Part shown: piece after piece, positions 31,370 to 40,854 of the stretch | Layout: the number at the start of each line of letters is the position of its first letter | Position numbering within the stretch: position 1 is the stretch's first letter | Source of the DNA: Pleodorina starrii | Lineage: Eukaryota > Chlorophyta > Chlorophyceae > Chlamydomonadales > Volvocaceae | DNA: 64,000 nt | NCBI GenBank assembly: GCA_030267565.1 | Contig: BRXU01000008.1 | Coordinates: 744,001-808,000, forward strand | Direction: 5' to 3' | Translations under genes and position numbers: made by a program | Notes under the pieces: generated by a model | The model's database searches: none | Told to the model about the DNA's origin: nothing | The model's input: only the letters and a program-made list of their open reading frames with translations

Positions 31370-33786
31370 CTGTTACATATCTGCCGGGCCGACACTGGCC
31401 GGGGGCGCTAACCCGCCCACATACGGGAGACCGCCGAAGCACTCCTCTGTTGAGGAGGGGCGTACCACCTTGTCTGCACACTGCACCGGGAAGTGCTAAC
31501 CGCTGCGCCGTAATCGTCACAGGACAGCGTCCACCTGATTGTCCATGTGCCAGCTAAGCTAGCCCCAGGCGCCTACTGTCCTCAGTCCACCGAACGCATG
31601 CTCTACAGCTGCGTAATCTACCAGGGCACTCACACCGGTGCCATTGCCACCTCCTATATCCTTCGGAAGCCTGCCGCCGCCCGATCTTAGTTATCCAACC
31701 ACCACCTGCTATGCAGTCTGGTCCAGGCCCTATGCAGACTCATTCCTCCACCACTGCTCTGCGGCAGCGTTGTAGTCTTCTAGGTGGCATCCCACTCCAG
31801 CCGCCCCGCGCACCAGAGGACACCATTGTCTCCAGCCTTCGACACCCCGATCTCTTTCACCCGGGGGACCAGCGGTGGGGTACGATCCCACGTCTTCCGA
31901 TGAAGTTAGTGCCGACTCTGGGGATCGAACTCCAGACCCGCCGGTTACTAACCCGGTCTGGTCCAGGCCCTATGCAGACTCATTCCTCCACCACTGCTCT
32001 GTGTGTGTGTGTGTCGTTACAGTATCTGACCGGGCCCTGACGCTGGCCAGGGGCTGCTAACCCAGCCCCGACGGAAAGACCGCCTAAGCACTCTCCCCCT
32101 TGCGGTGGGAGAAGGGCGTGAGGGGCCGCTACCCCCTCCTGCTCGACGCAGAGCTGGCTGCGTCATACACCCCATATACGGGTGTACGGCGCAGCGGCTC
32201 CCCAAAGGCTTGAGCTCACAGCCTGCCTTATACGGCAGCTGGGCCCTTCGTCCGCACAAACAGCAGTCGCGCCGGCGCACTACGCGGCGCCCGCGCTGTC
32301 CTGCCCGCCCTGAAGTCCTTGCAGCGCCGGGGCGCCCGGCCGGCCTGCTACCGGCTGGCGGTGCTCCTCTAGGCGCGAAAACAAAGCGCTGAGAACCTGC
32401 CTCGAGCTTGGTCCGGCTCGTGGGCGGTCAGCACCAAAGGAGAACCCAAGACAGCGCGCGCCCTACCCCTACTACTACTCCTACTACGACGGCCCCGGAG
32501 ATGTGTGTGTGTGTGTGTTCGAGGCCCGCTTTCGTCAGGTCGCGCTGCTACCGTCAGGGGCGTTAGTGCTGTTGCTGCGCTGCCGTGCGTGTTTGTCCGT
32601 GGCTCCGGGGATGGTTGGTCCCAACGGCGGCTACGCGGTCGCAGCTCTTCCGATATTTGCAAGGTAGCAGGTACCGGTATGCATGTCTGGTAAGAGTATC
32701 ACTGGGCGGGCTCTCGGTCGCCTACGTCCCTCCGCTGCGGTGTCATGTTATTACCCGCCACCACCACTTGCCATTGTGTGTCCCGTTGCCTCCCCATGCC
32801 CCGCCCCGTGCTGCCCTGTGCTGCCCAGATCTGTCCAGACCTAATCGTAGACGTATCCATATGATCCCAACTCCTCCTCCCCCAACCCGCCTCACCCGCT
32901 TCATCCCCCTGCTAATGCCCTCAATCCCCCCAATCCCCGGCGGTCAGGAGGCGGTGGGGGCCCACCCCGACGATGGCGCTCCCCCGGGCTCCGTCTCCTG
33001 GACACGGCCCTCCTCCCGACTGAGGCACAACGCCAGCAGGTGGGTGGGTGGGTGGGTGCGGGCGGGCGGGTGCGGGCGGGCGTGATGAGGGTGTTGGTTG
33101 GCGCAGGCCTTCCGTTCCCTTCCCTGATTCCGGCCCTCCGAAGGCGGGTCCTGCATGCCGCGACGACGAAACGGGAGCTTCTGAGCCCCTAAACTTTACG
33201 GAGGACCCGCTTCTTCATAAAGCGCGTGTACCGGTAGTTCAGAAGCTCTGGTGATAAGGTTGAATAAACATCAAATGTGACTTGTAAGGGTAAACGCATG
33301 TGCAGTAGGTCGGCCACCCTGCACACACGCACGCATTTTGTCGCTCCCTTGCTCCGTTCCCCTACCCCCCCCCCTAAAAGGGCGCTCGCTCGGCTACAAG
33401 AGCAGCTGGCGGCCGCAGAGGAGGAGGAGCAGGCAGCGGCGGCGGCGAGGGCCGTCGGGAGGGCGGCGGCGGCGGCCGCCGCCGCCGCCGGCGACGAGGC
33501 GACGGCGCCGCCAGTGACCGCCCTCAGCGGCAGCATTCACGTCAACGCGGGCGACGGCGACGATGCCGCCGCGGCTCGCGGGGGCGGCGGCAGCGGCCGT
33601 CGGGAGCCGCTGCGGGCAGTCTGGGATTTGGCGGATGGGGCGGCGGCGGCGGGGGCGGCGGGGGCGCCGCCGGCGTCGTCGTCCAGGGTCTTCGACGAGG
33701 TCATGTCGTACGGCGATGCCGACGACTCGGACGTGGATGATCTGAGCACCGTGATCACACCGCCGCTACCGTTGGCGGCATTCTAA
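24530..33786 (+). CDS. Armadillo-repeat protein with proline-rich, coiled-coil N-terminus (12 exons, start unresolved)
   Basis: Exons: 24530-25254, 25627-26047, 26596-27191, 27567-27986, 28499-28610, 28731-28807, 29167-29233, 29506-29648, 30303-30368, 30809-30898, 32948-33039, 33381-33786 (TAA). All phases match, giving about 1070 residues. Exon 1 encodes a Pro/Ser/Ala-rich region, then a charged Arg/Glu/Gln coiled-coil-like stretch (about 24900-25040). From exon 3 onward there are helical repeats of armadillo type, for example NACSALGNLATG, VRTNAAGVLVQLTG, ANAICSLAAANADIHSALV and VNAAAALCHLCREQSAAVQLG. The C-terminus (exon 12) is Ala/Glu-rich with an acidic tail (YGDADDSDVDDLS). ARM repeats mediate protein-protein contacts; the partner is unknown. 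No initiator Met lies in the exon 1 frame, so an upstream exon is needed. Exon 11 is the least certain. Confidence 0.75.
26068..26084 (+). repeat. Telomere-like TTTTAGGG repeat
   Basis: AGGGTTTTAGGGTTTT lies 20 bp after the exon 2 donor of the armadillo gene, in the opposite orientation to the similar run at 13842-13875. Confidence 0.55.
27501..27530 (+). repeat. Intronic GGAGCATATCACTCCCT motif, copy 1
   Basis: GGAGCATATCACTCCCTATC followed by a C run sits directly before the 3' splice site of intron 3 of the armadillo gene. Related copies lie in introns of the DUF1295 gene (minus strand) and of RRP36, each in the sense direction of its host gene. Confidence 0.6.
30932..31026 (+). repeat. 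(GT)n microsatellite
   Basis: About 47 GT dinucleotides with few interruptions lie just after the exon 10 donor of the armadillo gene. On the minus strand this is the (AC)n tail of the adjacent SINE-like element. Confidence 0.95.
31027..31338 (-). mobile_element. SINE-like element, copy A, with (AC)n tail
   Basis: The block is almost identical to 32014-32325; only a few substitutions are visible (around 31165-31170 and 31216). Read on the minus strand, both copies end ...CAGATACTGTAACGAC followed by (AC)n. This layout is expected for a non-autonomous retroposon with a microsatellite tail. No protein is encoded. A GGCTGGGTTAGCAGCC segment near the tail weakly resembles a tRNA A box. Confidence 0.6.
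31339..31520 (-). mobile_element. Diverged SINE-like copy B with (AC)n tail
   Basis: A (GT)n run at 31339-31368 is followed by TCTGCCGGGCCGACACTGGC and further blocks that align with the first 90 bp of copies A and A'. On the minus strand GGCGCAGCGGTTAGCAC (around 31495-31513) is a good tRNA-type A-box sequence, supporting a tRNA-derived SINE. Confidence 0.5.
31716..32001. repeat. 46-bp direct repeats flanking a tRNA-like segment
   Basis: The 46-bp sequence starting GTCTGGTCCAGGCCCTATGC occurs at 31716-31761 and again, unchanged, at 31956-32001. The DNA between them contains, on the minus strand, GTTAGTAACC and GGAGTTCGATCCCCAG, resembling the 3' half of a tRNA with a B box. This may be a tandem duplication or a nested SINE. 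Confidence 0.6.
32014..32325 (-). mobile_element. SINE-like element, copy A', with short (AC)n tail
   Basis: This is the near-identical second copy of 31027-31338, preceded on the plus strand by a short GT run (32002-32013) equivalent to its tail. All copies sit in the 2-kb intron 10 of the armadillo gene, antisense to it. Confidence 0.6.
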
Positions 33787-36512
33787 CGAACAAACGAACA
33801 AACGACCGACCGACGTACACGTGCAGGACCCGACCGCAGGCCGCGTCTTTACGCACGTGAGGGAGGGAGGTGTCGACACACGGGTGCGGCCTCAATAGCC
33901 GACCTTGTTCGACGGCGCCGGCGGAGTGGCAATACTCCTCTCTCGACCTGCTCCTCGGACGCATGAGTGGCCGCCTGCGCTTGCCGCCGTCGGCAGCAGC
34001 CTATATTTTTTGATAAGACGTATTTTGTATTATGTCGTGTGTCGGGTTGCGTCGGGTTGTGTCGGGTGTGTGTGTATGTCGGATTGTGTCGGGTTCGTTG
34101 TCGGAGCGATATGTGACCGCGGGCTGCGGGTTGCGGACTTGCAGTGCCTGACTTGGGTAACGGGGGAGGGGCGAATAGCACGTTGGCGGTGGGTTATGCG
34201 GCGAGCGGGGGCGCGGTGGGCGGGTGGGTGGGTGCGGCTGCCAGCCCAGCCGGCCTGCCTGGCTGCCAGCGGCGGTTCCCTGAAGTACCGGGTTTCGGAG
34301 CGTGTGGGTAGGCGCGGTTGGGTTGGGTTCGTTGGGAGGCGTACAGGTGCGTTGGTTTCGGAGCCTCCCATCCCGCCCCGACATTCGGGAGCTTGGACGT
34401 CGCTACGTGCTGCGCTGGGCGGGGCGGGGCTTGCTGGATGGGTGCCTGCTGCGTGCAGATGTGACGGCCGCCTGTATGTGCTGCTGCTGATGATGATGAG
34501 GACTGGTGCTGCTGCTGGTGCTGATGCTGCGGTTGCTCTTCGTTCTGCGAGTGCTCCGGGGGCCTTCGGGGGCCTCCGGGGGTCTCCGGGGGCCTCCGGG
34601 GGCCCTCCGGGGTCCTCCGGGGGCCTCCGGGGGCCTCCGGGGGCCTCCGGGGGCCTCCGGGGGCCTCCGTGGGCCTCCTCGGCCTTTCGGGGGCCTTTCA
34701 GAGCATGCGGGGGCGTCTGGGGGCCTTCGGGGGCCTCCGGGGGCCTCCTGGGGCCTCCGGGGGCCTCCGGGGGCCTCCGGGGGCCTTCGGGAGCCTTCGG
34801 GGGCCTTTCGGAGCATGCGGGGGCCTCCGGGGGCCTTCGGGGGCCTCCGGGGGCCTACGGGGGATGCGTGTCGTACACGTGAGGGGCCTGGAGGCCACTG
34901 TTCGTCAACCAAACAGTTTTTGCAAGGGCTACGTGCGTCTCAGAGCGCCGCCGCCGCCGCCGCCATGCAATGGATTGGGGCGGCGCGGCATGTACCGCCC
35001 TTCGTGTCCGTGCGGGCAGCCATGCGTGCATGTGGGCCGAAGCGGTTGGGTTCAAATGAGTCAATAACTAACCAGTGGCTAGACCGCCCGCTGCGATAGC
35101 CGGTGACTGCACCGCACAGAATGCGACAAGTAGCTAGGGTGTATGTGTATGTGTGTATACATACTGTATACCTTTCAATAAAGGGCGTACGGCGCACGTA
35201 CGGCACTTTGTTGGAGCGGGGTGTGTGTTGGGATGACTTGGGCCTTCGTGCTTTTACTGATAACCGGATATGTTTTGTACCGCTGTGTGCATGCACTGCT
35301 GTCCGCGCGGGCAGATGGGGCGGCTGGCTGGGGGACGGGCCGGTGGCGGTGCGGTTGAGGCCTGTTGGCGGGATGGCAGGAGTGCAGGTATGGCGGCACG
35401 CACGTCTTACCGTACAGCGAGCAGTGAGGGCATGTGCGCTGTCTCAGGCGCTGGGCCGCGCACGGTGATGTGTGTGCGTGTGTGTGTGCGTGCGCCCCAG
35501 CGAACTGAATTTCATCTCCCTCCCTCCCTCCCTCCCTCTCGACGTACATCCACATATCGGATGAGGTGGGGCTGTCAGATGGCGACGCAGCTCACTAAGG
35601 GACACTCCACTGCGGGGAAGTGCAAACAAGTGGTAACATATTTAACTCGCCACTGCTGCGCAATGCTATGACTACTTTTTGGAGGGGCCGCTCATCTTGA
35701 GTTGTTGTTCAGTGTGCGCACCTGACTACAGTACATTTTCAGTCCTCGCACCCGGTACAGACTCCACTTCCAATCCCCACCGACCACCTCCGTGTCGCGC
35801 CTCCTTGCCCTAAGCACCCCAACCAACCCCATGTGCATCCGGTATGCGCAGCCAGCTCCTTCATTCCGGGCAAGTACGGTTCTTTTTGGTGCCTTGCAGC
35901 CTTGCTTGGCCGCCAACCCGCTGCTCTCCGCCACCAGCCCCCTAGCTGCAACCCTAGCCCCTCGCCATCGGCACAGCCGCATAGCCGCACTGCAGCTCAC
36001 CGGGCCCCCCCTGCCACCTGGCCCCCCTCACTTCGGCCGCGGCCCGGCAGCCCCGACGCCGGCCACCACCGCGCCGCCACGTTGCCCCCGCACACCGCCC
36101 ATTCATCAGCGGCTACTTCGGCGCAACTGCCATTCACAAGATACGCTCAGGTGGCGGCGGCGGCGGTGGCGGCGGGCCTCGCCACCGCCGTACAACCAGC
36201 GACAGCCGCGCCCCGGCGCACCGCTGTCTCTGCACGCCAGCTGAGACGAAGGCGGCGGCGGCAGCGGCGGCGGCCCTACTCGACCAGCCTGGCTCCACCG
36301 CCGTCGCTGCCGGTGGTGGCATACGGGAGTCCTTTCTTCCTTCCTTCCTTCCTTCCTTCCTTCCTTCCTTCCGGGCGCGGCGCGGCGCGGCGCGGTGGTG
36401 CTGTCGTCCCATCGAAGCCACCGACCGCCCTCAGGGCCCCCGCCATGCCTCCCCCTCCCTCCCCTTTCCCTCCCTCCCTCTCCTTTCCCTCCCTCCCTCC
36501 CTCCCTCCCTCC
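33787..36512. other. Convergent intergenic region between the armadillo and DUF1295 genes
   Basis: No gene is supported. The region contains the minisatellite at 34554-34863, a (TTCC)n run at about 36332-36371 and a (CCCT)n run at about 36481-36510. It must hold the two convergent 3' UTRs. No clear TGTAA signal was found for either gene. Confidence 0.5.
34554..34863 (+). repeat. GGGGGCCTCCGG minisatellite
   Basis: About 25 units of a 12-bp G-rich repeat (GGCCTCCGGGGG and variants GGCCTTCGGGGG). A longer variant block containing GAGCATGCGGGGG is repeated twice, showing higher-order duplication. All frames are open, so the collagen-like Gly-x-x translation is not evidence of a gene. Confidence 0.95.
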
Positions 36513-39465
36513 TCAGCTGGTGTGCGCGTCCTTGAACATCCGCGGCAGGGGCAGCAGCAGGTGTGTCCTGGCCTTGTACTCCTGGTAGGCCGCCTCGGTG
36601 CCCCAGCGCTCCTCCGCCATCCGCTCCAGGAGGGGTACCCCGCTCACGTAGCGCAGCAGCAGCATCACCGTCACGGGGCTGGCCAGGGCGGCGTAGTGCC
36701 AGGGGGAGGAGAAGCCCGGGGCGCAGGTCAGGAAGACGCCCCACCTGGCAACGTTGGGGGGGGGGAAGGGGCGGGGAGCGTGGGGAAGGGAGGAGGGGAA
36801 AGGGGCGAAGCAGGGACGGGAGATGGCAGGGACAGGGTGGGGATTGGCGCGAGTGGGGGTGGCGCGGGTGGGGTCCAGGATAGGTGGTGTAGATGGACGG
36901 ACGTGCAGGTGTGGGCCGGGAGGGAGGGAGGGAGGGAGGTGGGTTATTTCCACTAGAGGGCCGGGGCAAGGCAAGGCGGGGTGCAAGGCAAGGTAAGGTA
37001 AGGTAAGGAGGGAGCGGAGGCAGCTTCTTCAGATCCTCCCCCCTTCCCGGGGGCGGGGAGGATTGCCCGATCCGCGCACCAGATCATCATCTCCCCAAAG
37101 TAGTTGGGGTGGCGGCTGAGCGACCACAGCCCCTCGTCGATGAAGCGGCCCTTGTTCTCGGGCCGCGACTTAAAGGCCGACTTTTGGGCGTCGGCAGTCG
37201 CCTCCAGAACCAGACCCGTCGAGTACACCAGCACGCCTTGGGTGGGGTTGGGTTGGGGTGGGTGGGGTGGTGGGGGGACAGCAGACGAGGGGGGGTCAGG
37301 GAGTGATATGCTCCATTATATAACATGAGACACTGCGAGGGGGGGGGGGTAAGAAGTGCAGTGCAGCGATGGAGCAGGCGCGCACACACTGAGTGAGGAC
37401 GTGCAGGGGCTGGGATGCGCTGCCAACACCACCGTACCGTAACTCGCAGTCCGGCTGCCCCTTCCGGGGGCTACGGGTTCGGGGACTACCGGCCGCACCC
37501 GTCCGTCGGCAGTTTGAGGAGCAGAGAGCACCATGCAACGCGGTAGGATGCAACGCGGTAGGATGCAACGCGGTAGGATGCAACGCGGTAGGATGCAACG
37601 CGGTAGGATGCAACGCGGTAGGATGCAACGCGGTAGGATGCAACGCGGTAGGATGCAACGCGGTAGGATGCAACGCGGTAGGATGCAACGCGGTAGGATG
37701 CAACGCGGTAGGATGCAACCCGGTAGGATGCAACGCGGTAGGGCGAAGCGATGCGAAGGCCACACACCGGCGTATCTCACCGATTGCATCCAGGGCCGTC
37801 AGCGGCGCCGCGGTGCGTCCTCCGTTGATGAACAGCACGGGGAGCAGGCTCACGAACACCCATACGGCCTGAAGGGGGGAAGGGGGGTTGGGCGGCGGCA
37901 GAGCGTTTAGAGGCGGAGTGTGGAGGCGGAGGGGGGGCTTGGCGGGGGCAGAGGGGCGCGAGGGAAGAGGGCGTAGGGAGGCGGCAGCGGGATACACACG
38001 TGCTCAAAACGAGGCGAGGCGCAGGAACCTGACAGCCTCCAGACAGGCACAGACACCCCATCACTGCGCCCGGTCTCAGCGAGGGGGCCCCCGGGAGGCG
38101 GAAGCCGATCAAGTTCTGCGGTACAGGCGGTCCGGAAGACCTTTCTTCAGGCGTGCGGACAGGCCGCGCCCAGGCTCGACCGCGCGGAAAAGCCCACCCC
38201 GCCCTGTCTTGTCCTGTCCTGTCCATCCGGACTAATTCGCTTCACAGAGACCCAGGCAACCACATGTACACATGCCCCCATGCACACACGCCCCCATCCC
38301 TCCCCTCCCCTTCCCTCACCCGGGTCCCAGGCCCCCACCCCTCCCGCCCCCTGCTCCGGCCCCCTCCGGCCTTCCCTCCGCCCGGACGACCTCCTGGCCC
38401 CTCACCGGCCCCCTCAAATCCCCCCCCCCACCACCACCCCTGCCCCCGCCCCCGCGCCCCCTCACCGGACCCCCCCAGATCACCCCCCCACGCCCCCCGG
38501 GCCCCCTCCCCCCCCCCACCTGCATGGTCCAGTACACGAAGAACGTGGCCGGCTTGTCCTTTACGTCATCGAAGCGCACGTCCTTGCCTGTCTTGGCGAT
38601 GCGGGTGACTAGGTAGGAGCCCAGCCGCACAGCCCAGGCAGCCACCATGCCGCTCACAAGGAACTGAAGCCAGGCAGGGAGAGGGCCCGGAAGGGAGGAG
38701 AGGGGTCGAGGGGGGGAGGAGAGGGGGAGAGACAAAGAGAGAAGGAGCGGGTCCAGCGCACACACACATAGAGTCCGAACGGAGGTGGCTGGAGAGCGAG
38801 TGGGGGTGAGAAGGGAGGGGGTCGTCGGCCGTTCAGGGCTGGGGGGCCCGCCCAGAAGCCAGCCACCCGGGAGCCACGCGTGCGCCCACAAACGCAGCAC
38901 ACCAGCCCACCTCCCTCAAAAGCCAGAAACCGGGGTCTGGCCCTCTTTCCCCCAGGCGCTGGCCCGCCCCGTTGCCAGAATCGCAGCACGCCATTGCAAC
39001 CCGCCCGCCCGCCCGCCAATTCCACCCCAACCCTAGGGGGCAACGAGGCAACAGGCAACAAAGCTCTCTCCCCCCCCACCCCACCCGCCGCTGCCGCCCG
39101 TCCGTCCCCCCGCCCCGCCTTGCCCCCCCTTGACCCGTCCACACATCCAAACTCCACCACACCCCTCATTCCACTTCCCACGGTCCACTCCCCCTTCTCC
39201 CCCCTCCCCCTCTCCCGGCGGTCCACTCCCCCCATTCCCCAGGCGGTCCAGTCTCCACCTTGCGAGCCCCGCTGGCTCCCCCCGTCAGCAGCGACCCGGC
39301 GGTGAGGGTGAGGAAGGACGCGGAGCCCAACAGGTCGTAGAACTTCTCCGTCTGAGGGAGGGAGAATCGGGAAGGGAGAAGGGGAGAGGAGCAGTGAAGC
39401 AGGGGGCCGGGGGAAGAGGGGTTGCACGGCAAGCTTGCCCTAAGCTCCCTAACCCCACCCCCGCC

Positions 39466-39496
<31 letters not shown>

Positions 39497-40161
39497 CTCC
39501 ATCCGCTGCTTCCTGTCGGGGGCCCCAGACCGTCCTCCACCCGCCACGGCATCCGCGCATGAAGTACCAGCCATGCCATCCTGCCTTGCCATGCATGGGG
39601 AAACGCCACCACTTCGTTCCTTTGCTGCAGCCGGCGGTGATGTAAGCCGTAGAGGCGGCGGTGGCAGCGGTAGGGTGGGGGCGATGCGGCGTCCGCCGGA
39701 TGGCAATTGTGCGTCTGCGCACACCCCTGCCGGCGGACTGGTTACAGTAGCCGGGTGGCGCGGGTTGCGGGGTGCCGAGATCCCCGCATGAACGCCTTAC
39801 CAAGCCGGGCCAGGTACCCGACCGGGCGCCAAGGCAATGGCTGGTCTGCACCGGTCCACACTGATCGAAGCCCGCCAACCCTCCCGACTATCTAGCTCCT
39901 GGCTCCGGCAGTCGATAACCTTGCTCTCTCTTTGCCGCCTCTCTTTGACGCCCAGCACAGCCAGCCGGCCTGCGGCACCGCGCCCTCTCCCTCGCCCCCT
40001 CCTACCCTGAACGCTGCCGCCGCCGCCCAGCCCAGCCAGTTGATTGCGAGGTCCACCACCAGCCAGCCCAACAGCCCCATCTCCCGCACGTTGAGCAGCA
40101 GCTGGCCGGGAGTGAGCGTGTGGAGGGAGCTGGCCAGAGCCGAGGCGCTGTCCGTCAGCAT
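36513..40161 (-). CDS. DUF1295 / steroid 5-alpha-reductase-like membrane enzyme (6 exons)
   Basis: Minus-strand exons in transcript order: 40161-40006, 39351-39259, 38663-38520, 37868-37781, 37236-37080, 36744-36513. They total 870 nt and close exactly to 289 residues plus TGA. The family signature is clear: WAVRLGSYLVTRI and GKDVRFDD (exon 3), EATADAQKSAFK and GLWSLSRHPNYFGE (exon 5), then SGVPLLERMAEERWG and YQEYKARTHLLLPLP (exon 6). Hydrophobic stretches in exons 1, 2, 4 and 6 fit a multi-pass membrane protein. Related enzymes reduce double bonds or methylate lipid-like substrates in the ER; the substrate here is unknown. The usual family length (about 260-300) matches. Upstream of the Met at 40161 the frame stays open for a short distance but has no earlier ATG. 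The intron 5 splice junction completes the Trp-Trp of the MIWWGVF segment. Confidence 0.9.
37291..37323 (-). repeat. Intronic GGAGCATATCACTCCCT motif, copy 2
   Basis: On the minus strand: TTATATAATGGAGCATATCA, then CTCCCTGACCCCC. It lies in intron 4 of the DUF1295 gene, sense to it, about 55 bp before the next exon. Confidence 0.6.
37533..37742 (+). repeat. 15-bp tandem repeat, 14 units
   Basis: The unit ATGCAACGCGGTAGG is repeated 14 times. One unit has a C substitution (CAACCCGG at about 37717) and the last ends GGGCG. It lies in intron 4 of the DUF1295 gene. The near identity of units suggests recent expansion. Confidence 0.95.
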
Positions 40162-40854
40162 AACAGCTCCGGAACCCGCGCCTCCCAGGAGAGAGCCGCG
40201 GAGCAGCCGCCTGGCCGGGCGTGCGTTTGGAGGGATGGGCGATGGACGGATGGATGGTTGATGGTGAGGTGGGGAGGAGGAGCCGAAGTGCGGGTGCAGC
40301 GGGTGGAGAGGAGGTGGAAGAGGTTGCTGCAGTTGCTAGCGCGCCGCGTGAGGCGCTCTTGCGCGGGCGGGGCGGTTGGAGAAGGGCTGGTGCCGTCTCG
40401 CTCGCACCTGCCGCGAGCGCCCAATAATGCAGAACGCGATTGACGCGCGAGCAGGCTGAGTCCAGTGACGCCTTGCGCTGGTTTCGAAAGATCGCGAGAA
40501 ACGTTAAGCGCGACCGTGCGTAGCTTGGCAGAGAGTGCCCGAAGCATGGAAGTTAACTGAAGCGGGTTAGCAACAGACTGTGTAACTGGCGGTGTTTGCT
40601 CAAAAGCGTTTTCGGTCATACACAAGTCCGACTTCTAAAGGACAGGCAATTGACTGATTACGCCACTTGTGGAGCTCGGACTAACGGTCTAACAGTAGCT
40701 TCTGCAAGCACTTTCTCCAAGCGTCATTGCACAGCTTCAAGTAATTCCAACTGGTGTCCATACCTTTCAAAGTGCCGCGTATCTTCTTTACCTATGCTGT
40801 AAGCAAGTCACGACCATTTTAACTCAGCCTCGGGTTTTTTGCTCGCAACCTGCA
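40162..40854. promoter_or_regulatory. Divergent promoter region between the DUF1295 gene and RRP36
   Basis: The two start codons face away from each other across 693 bp. The half next to RRP36 (40500-40854) is markedly less GC-rich than the surrounding genes, and no simple repeat occupies it. No specific promoter element was identified. Confidence 0.5.

Noticed and set aside
33905..35099. Long plus-strand frames encoding Gly-x-x collagen-like repeats
   Set aside because: The frames come from the G-rich 12-bp minisatellite; opposite-strand frames are equally open, and there is no splice or family context.
37296..37997. Minus-strand frame with ALHPT repeats
   Set aside because: It is produced by the 15-bp tandem array in an intron; only the 88-bp exon at 37781-37868 is coding.
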